A stretch of DNA of 64,000 nt from Chamaecyparis obtusa (GCA_027943335.1 BSBK01007029.1:310001-374000); one strand, 5' to 3'; counted from the first letter of the stretch, positions 34,209-48,080 are shown. Translations and numbers: made by a program. The notes: generated by a model from the sequence alone, not told the origin.

Positions 34209-36334
34209 GTTTGTTTTAAAATCCTATGGATAACTATAGTTAATCGTATATTTGCTCTCCTATATTCATATGATGTATGTCTTTGATCAACTTGGATTTT
34301 TTTAAGTTGGTTGGTTAAAAATTCTATTGTTTCTAGTTATGTTATTCTAGTTAGTTATTTTGTATTTGGGATCAAGGTTCTTACCCTTCTAATCTAATTA
34401 AAAATAAAATAAAACTATAACTAAATAAAATATCATACTCTAAAATAAGAGTATTTAAATATTATAATTATATGAAGTGGCTATGAAGGGGATATGGAGA
34501 GGCTAAACCTAATAAGGAAGAATAAATGTATCACATTGCATAGGTTCCTCCTAAGATGCAAAATCAAAAGAATGTAAATTTAAGGATATTGAAATAAGGT
34601 TGTCATAATAAATGGAAAGAGTTGTGTCATTAGGCTCAACAACTTGATGAATAGCTAATGAAAGCGTAACCTCAAAAAATTAAGCATCATCTCAATATGG
34701 TCCTCTAGAATTTAAGGGGCTACATCATCATCAATATCATCAACATTCATTAGACAATAAGTATAATAATCATCAATTAAGTAAATAGATGAGTCAAAGT
34801 CTTCAAAAATGGAAGGAAAAAGTGCCAATAAGGTCTATGAAAGAGGAAAATCTATATATGCATGAAGAATTTCATTCAAAAAAACCTTAGCATCATATAT
34901 ATAGAAAAAACATAAAATATTATCAAGGATAAAAGGATTATATTCAATAAATATGGAAATGCCTTTTTAATCCTTGATATATGCATGAATATAATCTTGA
35001 GGTAAATTCTTATAAGGATTCATGTGAATGTCATTGTAAATAATAAACAATACAATAAAGGAATAATAAACCTAACACAAAACTACAAAAACTAGAGTTA
35101 TGTGAAATCTAAATTACATAAGAAAAATTTAATGAAACCTGAAATAGGAACTTAGGAGGATAAACTCTAGGTAGTGTGAGATATATTAGATTTACCAATT
35201 TTTTTGATGAAATAGAATACTTCCTATTTAATAATCTAATTTAAATTAATAAAATAAATCTATAATAGATGAAAATGTGAACAAAAATAAGATGAAAATA
35301 ATACAAATGAAAGATTTAAATTCACACTCAGAGTTGACAATGGTCGAAATCAAACAACCTATCTTTTGAACCCACTAAGCCCAACCACAAGCTCTAGGTA
35401 CACAAAGTGAAACCAACATCATCCAATAGGGAACTTCCTTCTAAATGCATAGACATGAAATCAACAAGAAAAGTTACCAAATGCACTCAAGATATGCTTG
35501 ACTCCATCATCCTCCTATCTTCCAAGATCTTGTATTTGAAAGGTGTGTGTTCTTAGTTTTGTAACCATGTGCATTAGAGGCTATGAAATAATGGAGATTA
35601 GTTAATTGAAGAAAAGCTATGATAATGGGTGTACAAAGACAAATGATAATGAGGTGATGATAGTAGGATGGAAAGATGATAGTTATGAGCTTTTAAAGAT
35701 TACAAGTAAGCTAGGGAAATGCTATAACACAAGCTCTCCAAAAGCATAGGGGATCTAATGTGAGGAGAAAGTCTTGTTTTATAGAAGTCTCATGAAAATC
35801 AAAGGCTAGGATTAAGAGGTACTAGATGAGTGGCTAGAATTAGAGAGTGGGTAAGGATAATGTAGAGTAGGTAGGAAATATGGAGTATAAAGGAGATTAA
35901 CAAGTAAAAGGAAATGAGTGGATGAGATGGAGGTAGGTAGAGAATTTTGGCTTTTCATAATATATTAGACATGTGAAGGTGGAAAACTCAAATGAAGAGA
36001 CAAATACCATTTGTCACAAGCTCAAAATTTGTGGACTTGATCCATGTGAGTGGAGATGATTGGTAGGAATGAAAATATAAAGATTAGTGAATATATAAAA
36101 TAAATAAAGGAAAATTTATTCAATATATAGGAGAAACAAAGATGGTAAATGAGTTATTAAATAAATAGAAAATTATTTAATTTTAGGATAGAAAAGGCTT
36201 AGTGAATTAAATAACTAAATAAGAATATTTATTTAATTAATAGAAGAAGAGGCTAATGAATGAATTAAATAAATAATAATATATAATTAATTAATAGATG
36301 AATTTCTGATTTCACGAGGATATATTTAGGTGTC
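34209..36334. other. AT-rich stretch, no gene seen
   Basis: Strongly AT-rich with short TTAAT/AATAAA runs and no coding frame of note. It lies between the LINE tail and the A target duplication TATAT (36335-36339), and is the older DNA into which A inserted. Confidence 0.55.
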
Positions 36335-36339
36335 TATAT

Positions 36340-37800
36340 TGATGAACTACAACTGATTGAGAACATGATCAAGAAGAACAAGTGATTAGAGATCACCGGG
36401 CACTGAAGTGTTATGTAAGATAATTGAATCAATTTTTATGTTGTCATTGATGTCAACTAGTTTTGACAGTACTTATCATGATAGATGCAAATATCTAACA
36501 CATCTATAGAAGAGAAGAGAAAGATGAAGAACTGAGATATCTACATTGGAAGATGGATATGACAGATGAGGATAAGGAATACTCTTGGTAACTTATTGAT
36601 GAGTCTATGACTTCATATTGTTGACTTGATTATGTTGCATTAATCTGTTATGGAGATAGAAGAAAAATGTTACAAAGTAGTGTGGTCAGTTAATGAAGCA
36701 TTCCAATATAGTGTATACCGAGTGACAGTATCAACTGAGCTTGTGTTCACTGACACATTTCTTTGTTAACCGAGTATGGACAAAAGAATTAAATGATTAG
36801 TTTAGCTGACAGAAATTGATGAGCTGTAAAATGTATGATTACGAGGTGGAAAGATAAAGTTTGTTATGAGATCAATGGGTAGAAAAATTCAAGGAAGATC
36901 TAAAGGATGGAATTGAAACATATCTACTGAGGAAGGTTTAAGCGGTAAAATCAATGAAGGAGATTAAGAGGCAAAATTTGATGGATGAAAAGAAAACAGT
37001 TTACTTGTCTATTTAAGAGACTAGGGTTTCACCGTAAAACTTATGCCAGAGGAAGGAAACAACAAAGATATCACATGAACAAGCTTCATGCATGCCTGAT
37101 CAGACTGGTTAAAGGAGAACAGAACTGTAGAGTTAACCGAGCGTCACAGAGTATTTACTGAGGGACAGTAAGTTATTGAATGTTGATGAACTGGATAGAA
37201 ATATTGATCAGAGGATTTTTATGAGCTTAAGAATAGATCTGGACATCTACAAATCAATTTGTATTGTATTTAGATCACCTGTTGTTATAGTTTAACCATT
37301 GTAAATAGATAAATCTCTTAACCAAGTAGACTTGTAAGTCTTATATGTCATTCATAGAATGTACATTGTTATCTTGTCAACCCCATAGTGAATGTTGGTT
37401 GGGCAATAAATGTTAGTGTTAAATCCTCTAACAAAGTCACACCTTATAGTGTGTTTTGTAACCTTTAACAGGGTTGGATCCTCACCAAGCTCACTTTAGA
37501 AGAGTGAAAATATTTTGCATTATCGGTCCTAGGTGGTTACTCCCTTAACAGGGTTTCCACATTAAATATTTTGTGTTATGTGTTTATTGTGGTGATTATT
37601 TTATTGTCATACTTTACATATTGCATATCTGATTTGGTTAGTAATCACTATGAACAATTAACTGGTAATCGTTAAAAGCATAGACAATTTAGTATTATTA
37701 TTTACCGAGCTGCAGATTAAGCTGAATCTATTTTAAAGTTTTACATTTTGTATTTAGGACTGTGGATAACTGATTCACCCCCCTCTTAGTTATAGTAACA
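36340..37800 (+). repeat. A 5' LTR
   Basis: 1461 bp, TG...CA bounded. TATA-like box CTATTTAAGA is at 37009-37018. The 3' end carries TGATTCACCCCCCTCTTAG and AACA, the tail shared by the copia-type LTRs in this window. The primer site follows as TGGTATTAGAGA at 37803-37814. Confidence 0.95.
37009..37018 (+). promoter_or_regulatory. TATA-like box, A 5' LTR
   Basis: CTATTTAAGA in front of GACTAGGGTTTC, repeated at 56197-56206 in the 3' LTR. Promoter role is inferred from position. Confidence 0.45.
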
Positions 37801-37866
37801 ATTGGTATTAGAGAAACTTCATTGCTTGGAATAGATTTTTAAGGACTTCAGCACAAAGATCACAAA

Positions 37867-40800
37867 ATGTATAAGAGGGAAGTGCCAAAGCTGAACAAGG
37901 ACAACTTTACAATATGGAAAAGCTGAATGAGACTTCATATATATGGGATTCGGAATTCTTCCCTCACCCTAATGGATAGTGGCTACTTAGCACCACCTAC
38001 AGGACCTTTGTCTCTTGACCAGTTAAGAGATAGACATGAGCATAATATTTCTATGATGGAGATTGCTACTGCTCTATCAGATGCCAAATTTGAAGATGTC
38101 AAGGATTGTGCTACCTCAAAGGAAATGTGGGATAAACTTACTCTAGTTTACAGTGGTGATGCAAATGTCAGAAGAGCCAAGGTTGAAAGTTTAAGAGGGA
38201 GATTTGATGATATGAAAATGAAAGAAGGAGAAAACATAGTGCAGTACACAAACCGAATAAAGGAAGTGGTTAATGTTATTAGAGGATCTGGTGGTGTCAT
38301 TACTGAAGAAATAGTGGTAAGCAAAATTATGAGAACCTTGTTGCCTATTTATGCTATCATAATATTTGCAATATAGGAAATGAGGTCTCCACCTGCCAAT
38401 ACTCTTACTCTTGATAGTTTGATAGGTAAGCTTACAAATTTTGAACTAGATAACTTTGATAATAGTGTTGTACCATCTGTTGAGTCTGCTTTCATGACTT
38501 CTCTAAAGATTGGTAAGTCTAATAGTAGAAGTAATGATGATAATGACAATAATACTAATGATGATCTTGATGAGATTGAAGCTCTTATGGCTAGAAGGTT
38601 CCCTAAAGGAAAAGGTAGACATAGAGGTAAATTACCTTTAGCATGTTTTAACTGCAAAGAAGTTAGTCGTATTGCTGCTAGATGCCCAAATAGGAAAGAA
38701 GATGATAGAAACAAGGATTGATCTGGTGAAGGAAGCTATGGGAGAAGAAACAACAAGAGTTACCAATACTACAACAAAGACAATTGAGACAACAATGATA
38801 AAGGCAAAAAGGAATGTTACATTGTTGAAGAGAATGATACCCAGATCGACACAGATGATGATGTTGAAGTAGTGTTTGTTGCAATGAAGGATGATTCTGA
38901 GGAAGAAGAAAGGTATGTAGAGAAAACACTTATCTCTAAGGTTAATAAAAATGATACATGGATCATTGATAATGGTTGTACACATCACATGACTGGTGAT
39001 GAAGAAAAATTTGATCATCTTGAGAAATATAATGGAGGATCTGTAAAAATGGGCAATGATACACCTTGTATGGTTAGAGGAAAGGGATCCTTACTGATAA
39101 ATGATATAATTAGATGTGATAATGCTTATTGGGTAGAAGAAATAAATTATAATTTGCTAAGTGTGGCACAGCTTAACAATTTAGGCCACTGTATAGCTTT
39201 TGAGAGCAAGAAAGTAAAGATATTTGATGAAGGAGGAAAACTTGTTGGAACAGGAGCACAAATGAAAGGTAACTTGTTTTATCTTGATAATGATAAGTCT
39301 TCCTATTTAATGATGAAAGATGAGGATGCATGGTTATGACATAAAAGTTTATGTCATGCAAACTTTGATAACATGATCAAGATCAGTAGAAAGAAAAGGG
39401 TTAGAGGTCTGCTTAGCCTAACAAAGTAGGATCATGTAATGTGTCATCAATGTCAGAAAGGTAAGATGACAAGATCTAGTTTTAAGAGAAAATATTATTC
39501 AACAAAGACAATTTTGGAGCTAGTTCACACCGACCTATGTGGTCCCATGAGAACACAGAGCTACTATGGAGATAGGTATTTCATTATGTTTGTTGATGAT
39601 TATACTAGATTGGTGACTATGATGTTCTTAAAAGAAAAATTAGAGGCATTTAAAATGTTTAAATGGTATAAAGAAAAAGTAGAGAAAGAAATTGGGAAAG
39701 AACTGAAGTGCTTAAGATGTGACAGAGGTGGTGAATTTATTTTTGATGAATTTACTAACTATTGTAATGAGCATGGTATAAAAAGACAAGTTTCTGCACC
39801 GAGAACACCTCAGCAGAATGGTATTGCTAAAAGGAGGAATAGATCAATTATTGATTATGCAAGGACACTCATGATAGAGAAGAATGTGGCTCATACATAC
39901 TGGAGAGAAGAAGTTAGCACAACTGTCTATGTTCTGAACCAAGTACAACTAAAGAAGGACACAAACAAAACACCCTATGAGTTATTTCAAAATATTTGGT
40001 AGCAAATGTTTTATTCTAAAAAATGATAGAAATGGAAAGTTTGACTCAAAAGGTGATGAAGAGATATTTCTTGGATATTCCACTAAAAGAAAAGCTTACA
40101 AGTGTCTAAATAGATTTACTAATAAAATGATTGAAAGTACTAATGTCAGGGTTGATGAGTTTGATGATAAGAATTGTGAAGATAGCACCAGGGAACTGGA
40201 AGATTATGGTAGATTCACTTACATTGAACATCTAGAGTACCTACCAAAATTGCAGACTATGTCAACCGGTCATCAGGAAATTAACACCGAGGAATAGGAA
40301 AGGAACACTGACAATCAGGAAGAGGCTACCGAGCAAGAAAATGAACTTGAACAGGATGAACAACAAAGAAGAGATCAGGTACTGGTAAGATTTGTCAAGA
40401 GACATCATCCTGAGATCCAAATCATTGGCAACAAGAAAGATGGCATGAAACAAGAAGTAAGTCGAGACAAGGTACATGCTTAATTTGAGTTTGAGTCAAA
40501 GAATGTTAAGGTTGCACTGTAAAATAATGACTAGATAAATGCAAGGACTGAGGAGATTGAACAAATAGAGAAAAATAAGACATGGACCTTAGTACCTAGA
40601 CCTAAAGATAAGAATCTTATTGGTACTAAATGGATCTTCACAAACAAGCTGAATGAAAAAAGGAGAGGTTACAAGGAGTAAAGCTAGACTAGTTTGCAAG
40701 GGGTATGCATAGGAGGAAGGAATTGATTATGGTGTGACCTTTGCACCTATTTCTATACTAGATGGAGTTCAAATGTTATTGGCTTATGCAACACATAAGA

Positions 40801-41184
40801 ATTTTAAGGTTTATCAAATGGGCGTTAAGTCTGCATTTTTTAATCAGATACTAGAAGAAGAGGTCTACATAGAACAACCAGAAGGGTTTGTTGATTTAGA
40901 CAAGAAAGACATGGTATGTAGATTACATAAAGATTTATATGGTTTAAAGCAAGCATCGAGAGCCTGGTATGAAAGGCTTCATACTTATTTGTTAAGTATT
41001 GGATTTTTTAGAACTAGTGAGAACAACAATCTATATATGAAAGGAGAATCAAATGATACTATCCTGATTGCTGAAATATTTGTGGATAATATTATTTTTG
41101 GAGGCCAAGATCACATATGTAAATCATTTGGTGATGAGATGAGAAAATAATTTGAAATTTTTATGTTTGGAGAGATTAAGTTCT
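37867..41184 (+). pseudogene. gag-pol: A gag, protease, integrase and N-terminal RT
   Basis: The ATG at 37867 starts MYKREVPKLNKDNF. Gag (to about 38720) has LRGRFDDMKMKEGENIVQY and a knuckle CFNCKEVSRIAARC in which the Gly and His are replaced. Protease reads WIIDNGCTHHMTGDEEKF (about 38960) where D-S-G is usual. Integrase (39439-39996) has LVHTDLCGP and CLRCDRGGEF with both Asp, but the catalytic Glu is Lys (39829-39831, NGIAKRRNR). RT fragments include VYQMGVKSAFFNQ and GLKQASRAWYERL. Its catalytic box reads FVDN instead of FVDD. Frame changes occur near 39990 and in an A-run near 40655. The gene is cut by element B at 41184. Confidence 0.9.
41180..41184. repeat. Target duplication of B, left copy (GTTCT)
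   Basis: GTTCT here equals 48081-48085 at the other end of B, inside codons of the A reverse transcriptase. Confidence 0.92.
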
Positions 41185-42374
41185 TGTTAGGAATGAATGC
41201 TAATATTTGGCAACCATTCTGTAGCAATTTTTGTTGCATTCATGACTATGATTGTCATTGATGTCAACACAATGATTTACCGAAGACTTGCAGAGAAGCA
41301 AACAGAGTTTGGATTAGCACACTTGGGTTGTTATAGTTGGAGCTATGAGATGTTGAGGTTATACTCTTTGATATGTTATATGTCTATGGTTAAGAGCACA
41401 GACAGTAATTCATTTATTCATGGAAGTTATGATCATTTTGGTGGAAGTAGTATTCAGGTAGTGTTCCTGAGTAGCAGTTTGTGGAAATCGGATGATATCT
41501 CCTAATCGGGATGGAATCTAGTTTTGTACAGTTAAAGGGAAGTTGAAGACACATTGATAGTGACATGGATGATAGTGCAGACTTCGAGGTCACATGAGTG
41601 AAGATTTATTGTATTTGGAAGCTGACAGTTTTGTGTAATTTTGATGTAGTGTGTGGAAACTTTTATTTTATAATTATATGCTGATTGATTTGTAATTATT
41701 TGAGTGTGGTATAAAGGAAGGAATGTATTTCCTTGTTGAATATAGTTTTGATGTGGAATTTTTGATTATGTGTGATGTTATATGCATGAAGTGAAGAATA
41801 GAGCTAAGTATGCAAGCGAATATGTGAAGGAAGACATGCAAAGTACAAAGATCTGAAATTGAGATCTGATGTAATAGTGAGTGCAGTTTGGCATAGTCAG
41901 AGAAGAGGTAACATATTATTCTATTGAGTAATGAAAAGATTATTTGGACAGTGTATTCAGTGATCTTACCTTGAAGCTGTTTGGGCAGTGGGTCCTCCTG
42001 TCTTCCATAACTCTTAACAAGGTTAGAATCTTTTAACAAGGATTCAAAATCTCCTAACAGGGATTCATATGTACTGAATGTATTTCATAAGACTCCTAAC
42101 AAAGTCCATCCTGGTACAAGGAATATTCATATTAGTGCATCTTTTGTGGGCATCATTCCCGCCAGGGTTTACTCTTTGATCAAGAGGTTCCCTAGTCAAC
42201 ATATCTTGTGTCATTGTTTTATTGTGTATGAATATCTTTCTATGGTTGGTAATTATATTACTTATATGGTTTAATGTTGTTGAAGATGATAAAAGTTATA
42301 ATTCTCTAATAACTGATTCACCCCCCCCCCCCCCCCCCCCTCTCAGTTATCTTGGTGGACCTTACTTTCTAACA
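41185..42374 (+). repeat. B 5' LTR
   Basis: 1190 bp. TATA-like TATAAAG is at 41710-41716. Spaced CTCTTAACA, CTTTTAACA and CTCCTAACA repeats lie around 42009-42100. A run of 20 C (42321-42340) interrupts the tail TGATTCACCC...CTCTCAG; the 3' LTR has only short C runs there. Confidence 0.95.
41710..41716 (+). promoter_or_regulatory. TATA-like box, B 5' LTR
   Basis: TATAAAG in GTGGTATAAAGGAAGG, repeated at 47445-47451 in the 3' LTR. It is the likely core promoter of the element; activity is inferred. Confidence 0.5.
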
Positions 42375-42376
42375 AT

Positions 42377-42388
42377 TGGTATCAGAGC
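42377..42388 (+). other. B primer-binding site (initiator Met tRNA)
   Basis: TGGTATCAGAGC begins 2 bp after the LTR end. Confidence 0.92.
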
Positions 42389-42430
42389 GACAGGTCCTTG
42401 AAAAAGAAGTTTAACAGCTTAAGGAGATCC

Positions 42431-45400
42431 ATGGTGAATTTCAAGAAAGAAAGCCCTAAGTTTGATGGAGTAAATTTTGATAGCTGGAAAGAAAAGATGA
42501 AGACACACCTATTGTGTTTAGGACCAAGTTATTGGTTGATTACAAAGAATGATAAGACTATCATTGAAGAAGACAATCTTGAAACATGTACTGCTAATGA
42601 AAGAGATCTATTCATGTGTAACATACTTGCAAGAGAATCACTTTTGACAGCACTTTCAGAGAATGAGTACAGTCAAGTAAAATGTTTGAAAAAATCTCAT
42701 GAAATTTGGAATTCTTTACACTCTACTTTTGAAGGTGATGAACATGCAAAAAGAGTTAGATTACATAATTGGATATGTGCATTTGAAGATACAAAAATGT
42801 TGGAAGATGAATCTATTAGAAGCTATATTGGTAGAATGTCATAAATCATTACAGGTATAAAATCTTGTGGAGGAACAAAGACAGAGAATGAAGTGATATG
42901 GAAAATTTTGAGGACATTGACTCTTGTATTTAAGCAGACAACACAGATGATTGAACAAGTCATACCTTTTACACCAAACTTTTCAAGAGAGACTCTTCTT
43001 GGAAGATTGGAAGCAGTAGAAATGAATCTAAGATTATCAGGAGACTTACCTAGAATGGAGACAACATTCAGTGCTCTTAGTGTTCACCCTACTTTGTCAA
43101 GAAGCATCAGTGTGAGTGGAGATTATGCTGGCAGTAGCAGATCTAGAAATGAAGAAGACAAGAAGATTGAAGAAGGCATTGCTTTACTTGTGAAAAGAGA
43201 ACCAGAGGGTAAGAAAATATTTAAATGCTGGACTTGTCAAGAATATGGTCATTTTGCATCTAAGTGTCCTAAGAGAGTTAAAAAGTACAGAAACAATTTC
43301 AAACCTAGAAGATCTAAGGAATGTTATTATGCTAATGATGAAGATCTTGAAGCTAGTATTGAAAGAACTTTAAGTGAAAGTGATACTGAGAATAATGATG
43401 ACATAGGATTTGTAGCAATTAGAGAAGAAAATTATAAAACTAATGTTAAGGAAGAAAAAGCCTTAGTTTCTCAAGTTGAAAAGAAAACTGATTGGATTAT
43501 AGACAGTGGTTGTTCACATCATATGACTGGAGACATGAAAAAGTTCATAAAGTTTAATGAATATGATGGAGGAGTTGTTAGAGTTGGAAACAATGCACCT
43601 TTTTTGATTAAAGGTATAGGATATATTACTCTTGATGGAAGGACTAATACTGATGATGTTTATTTTTTTGATGGATTGAAACATAATCTTTTGAGTGTTG
43701 GATAGTTAGTTGATAAGGGATATCAAGTTTGGTTTACTGATAAAACTTGTGTGATAAAGGATAAAGATGGAAATTTGATTGGAACTAGATCTAGAACCAG
43801 AGGTAATGTATTTCAGTTGAATCCTACTAAGATGGCATGTTTGATTACTAAGATTGATGACAGTTGGTTATGACATAGAAGGTTTTGTCATATAAACTTT
43901 GATAACATTGTGAAAGTAAGTACTACACTTGCAATTAGAGATTTACCTAAGATTATGAAGCCTACTAACATGATTTGCAAAGAATGTGTAATTGCTAAAC
44001 AAAAGAGAAGTTCTTTTCTCAGTAAGAAGTTTACATCTACAAAGAAGCTGGAGATTGTTCATACAGATTTGAGTAGTCCTACCAGGACTAGAGGATTCTA
44101 TGGAGAAAGGTATTTTATGATTCTTGTTGATGATTTTACAAGAATGATGTGGATTGCATTTCTTAAAGAAAAATTAGAAGCATTTGATAAGTTTAAGATT
44201 GTTAAGAATAAAGTTGAGAATGAATCTAGAATGAAGATTAAATGTTTGAGATCTAATAGAGGTGGACAATTTACTTCTAGAGAGTTTAACAACTTTTGTG
44301 AAGAAAATGGCATTAAAAGACAGTATTCAGCCCCTAGAACACCTGAACAAAATGGTATTGCAAAAAGAAGGAATAGATTAGTGACCGAAGTAGAAAGAGC
44401 TATGTTATTTGAAAATGATTTGGCGAAGATATTCTGGAGAGAAGTAGTGAATACAATAGTGTATATAATGAACAGAGTACAAATCAGAGCAGACACAAAC
44501 AAGTCACCTTATGAATTATGGTTTGGACATGCACCCTCAGTTAAGTATTTTAGAATTTTTGGAAGCAAATGGTATATAAAGAGAGATGATGATATTGGAA
44601 AGTTTGATCCTAGAAGTGATAAAGGTATATTTCTTGGATATTCTTTGAAAAGAAAAGCATATAGATGTTTCAATAAAAGAACTAAGACTATTGTTGAAAG
44701 CGCAAATGTTAAAGTTGATGAAAAGTTTAAAATTTAGGAAAGAATGCTTGATTATGAATCTGATGAGGAAGCTCATCCTAAACCTAACACTGGATCTACT
44801 AAATTGTTTTATGAAACTGATAGTGATTTGTTGAATGAAAGTCACAGTGAAGTTACTGAAGAACCTACACCTCAAGAGAGATCTGAGATAGTGACACCTA
44901 GCAAGAGTTTGTTAAGGAATCATCCTATTGAAAAAATTATTGGAAGCATCAAAAGAGGAGTTCTAACTCGAAATAAGGTACAAGAATAGTTATGTTTGAT
45001 TTCTCAAATTGAACCTAAGATGACTAGTGAAGCTTGTGAAGATGAAAGTTGGACTAATGCTATGAAAGAAGAACTAGATTAGATTGAAAAGAACAAGACA
45101 TGGGAATTGGTCCCTAGACCTAAAGACAAGAATGTTATTGGAACAAAATGGGTATTCAAAAATAAGATGACTGAACAAGGAGAAGTAGTAAGAAACAAAG
45201 CAAGATTGGTATGTAAGGGTTACTCACAGCAAGAAGGAATTGACTATGAAGAAACCTTTGCACCTGTTGCAAGAATTGAAGTAGTAAGAATGTTTTTGGC
45301 TTATGCAGCTTACAAGAAATTCAAAGTATATCAGATGGATATGAAGTTAGCATTTTTGAATGGAGAATTGGAAGAAGAAGTCTACATTGAGTAGCCTGAA

Positions 45401-46549
45401 GGTTTTCCCTTGACTCAAGAAGGAGACATGGTATGTAAATTGAAGAAAGCTTTGTATGGACTTAAACAAGCACCTAGAACTTGGTATGCCAGACTGGATA
45501 AGTATTTGTTAAAATTGGAATTTACAAAAGGAATAGCTAATAACAATCTGTACACAAAAGAAATTGAAAATGGTTTGTTGGTTATAGTTATTTTTGTTGA
45601 TGACATTATCTTTGGAGGAGAAGATGAAGCGAGTGATAAATTTGCTGATGAAATGAAGACTAAATTTGAAATGAGTATGATTGGAGAAATGAAATACTTT
45701 TTGGGATTACAGATAACACAAAAAAATGATGGTATATTTGTAAGTCAGACAAAGTACTTGAATGATTTGTTGAAAAGATTTGGAATGGAGGATTGTAAAC
45801 TAGTTGGAACACCCATGGTGACCGGACATAAGTTATCTAGCACATATGAGACTCCTGTAGTAGAACAGAAGAAATACAGATCTATGATTGGAGGATTATA
45901 GTATTTGACTCATACAAGACCTGATATAGCACATTCAGTTGGAATTGTAGAAAGATTTCAAGCTGAACCTAGAGAATCACATTATGCAGCAGTAAAGAGG
46001 ATAGTGAGATATTTAAGAGGCACAATGGACTATGGACTATGGCATGAAAAATCTAATGATTTTACCCTATGTACATATACAGATGTTGATTGGGGAGGTA
46101 GTGTTCATGATAAGAAAAGCACCAGTGGTGGAGCATTTTTCCTTGGAGGAAGATTAGTTTCTTGGCTAAGCAAGAAGCAAAATTGTATCTCACAGAGCAC
46201 AGCAGAAGCAGAATATGTAGCAGTAGCAAACAGTTGTAACCAGATAATTTGGATGAAGCAAATGTTGAAAGATATTGGAATAAAATTTGTTGAACCTATT
46301 GTCATACATTGTGACAACACCAAAATAGTTAGTATGTCTAAGAATCTTGTATTACATTCTAAGACAAAGAATATAGAGATTAAGTATCATGTTGTAAGAG
46401 AGAAAGTTGCTGAAAAATAAGTTAGACTTGAGTACATAAGTACAAAGGAGTAGATAGTAGATATAGTCACAAAGCCTTTGACTAAGGATACATTTGAGTA
46501 TCTAAGAGGTATGCTTGGGGTTATGCCCCAGCCTACTTGTGAGAAGTGA
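42431..46549 (+). pseudogene. gag-pol: B gag-pol polyprotein, single frame with 10 stops
   Basis: The first ATG in frame is 42431 (MVNFKKESPKFDGVNFDSW). Gag (to about 43320) ends in an intact knuckle CWTCQEYGHFASKC. Protease has WIIDSGCSHHMTGD (about 43495). Integrase (about 43910-44540) has IVHTDLSSP, but the second Asp is Asn (LRSNRGGQF) and the catalytic Glu is Lys (44363-44365). RT (about 45107-45700) has [35 protein letters not shown] and the catalytic FVDDIIFGG. RNase H has YTDVDWGGS and STAEAEYVAV. In-frame stops: 42842 TAA, 43703 TAG, 43871 TGA, 44735, 44987, 45080, 45392 and 45899 TAG, 46418 TAA, 46451 TAG. The natural end is TGA at 46547. Confidence 0.93.
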
Positions 46550-46898
46550 TGCAGTTGGTTGTATCCATCCAGTGGTATATGAGGCTTATATTTCTTTTGG
46601 ACTAGATGTTGGTACTTCTTCTATGGGGGAGTATGTGTATCTGAGCTGAGGCATGAGGACTCTAGTAAATGTATTTTCTAAAAAGTGTCTTTTTACATTG
46701 AGTTATTGTTGACATAGTGATGAAATTTCTATCATTGATGTCAATGGGGGAGAAGTATACATGAAAAACAATATGGAACATCTATTGGAGAGAACTGAAT
46801 AGGATAACGAAGCAAGATTTGATTGATGAAGATGATTTGAAGAAGCAGTGTTGCAATATTGGATTTTTGGAACATTGGATGTTTTTCATCTATGTTTC

Positions 46899-46920
46899 CA
46901 TCAATGCCAATGGGGGAGAT
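46899..46920 (+). other. B polypurine tract
   Basis: Contains AATGGGGGAGAT, ending flush with the 3' LTR. A near copy with the same leader (CATTGATGTCAATGGGGGAG) lies at 46733-46752. Confidence 0.8.
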
Positions 46921-48080
46921 TGTTAGGATGAATGATAATATTTGGCAGCCATTTTGTAGCAGTTTTTCTTGCATTCATGACTATGATTGTCATTAATGTC
47001 AACACAGTGATTTACCAAAGACTTGCAGAGAAGTAGACAGAGTTTGGATTAGCGCACGTGAGTTATTGTAGTTGGAGCTATGTGATGTTGAGGTTATACT
47101 CTTTGATATGTTATATGTCTATGGTTAAGAGTGTAGACAGTAATTCATTTATTCATGGAAGTTATGATCATTTTGGTGGAAGCAGTATTCAGACAGTGTT
47201 CCTGAGTAGCGGTTTGTGGAAATCGGATGATATCTCCTAATCGGGATAGAATTTGGTTTTTCAAAGTTAAAGGGAAGTTGAACACACATTGATAGTGATG
47301 TGGATGACAACATAGACTTTGAGGTCACACGAGTGAAGATTTATTGTATTTGGAAGCTGACAGTTTTGTGTAATTTTGATGTAGTGTGTGGAAACTTTTA
47401 TTTTGTAATTATATGCCAACTCATTATTAATTATTTGAGTGTGGTATAAAGGAAGGAATGTATTTCCTTATTGAATATAGTTTTGATGTGGAATTTTTGA
47501 TTATGTGTGATGTTGTATGCATGAAGTGAAGAATAGAGCTAAGTATGAAAGCGAATATGTGAAGGAAGACATGCAAAGTACAAAGATCTAAAATTGAGAT
47601 CTAATGTAACAGTGAGTGTGGTTTGGCATAGTCAAAGAAGAGGTAACATATTATTCTATTGAGTAATGCAAAGATTATTTGGATAGTGTGTTCAGTGATC
47701 TTACCCTGAAGTTGTTTGGGAAGTGGGTCCTTCTGTCTTCCATAACTCTTAACAGGGTTAGAATCTTTTAACAGGGATTCATATGTATTGAATGTATTTC
47801 ATAAGACTCCTAACAGAGTCCATCCTCTCACAAGGAATATTCATATTATTGCATCTATTGTGGGCATCATTCCCACTGGGGTTTACTCTTTGATCAAGAG
47901 GTTCCCTAGTCAACATATCTTGTGTCATTGTGTTATTGTGTATGAATATCTTTCTATGGTTGGTAATTATATTACTTATATGGTTTAATATTTTTGAAGA
48001 TGATAAAAGTTATAATTATCTAATAAATGATTCACCCCCCTCCCTCACTCAGTTATCTTGGTGGACTTTACTTTCTAACA
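46921..48080 (+). repeat. B 3' LTR
   Basis: 1160 bp, same ends as the 5' LTR. TATA-like box at 47445-47451. GTTCT follows at 48081-48085. Confidence 0.95.

Larger units (their letters stand above)
41185..48080 (+). mobile_element. Ty1/copia element B, complete, inserted in A
   Basis: LTRs 41185-42374 and 46921-48080 start TGTTAGGA and end TTTCTAACA. GTTCT target duplications flank the element. The interior holds a primer site, one gag-pol frame of about 1,372 codons and a polypurine tract. The LTRs differ at several percent of sites, so B is younger than A but not recent. Its frame has 10 in-frame stops and no frameshift. Confidence 0.96.

Noticed and set aside
42377..42388. tRNA gene at the TGGTATCAGAGC matches
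   Set aside because: Only the 12-bp primer complement is present, beside LTR ends; no cloverleaf sequence surrounds it.
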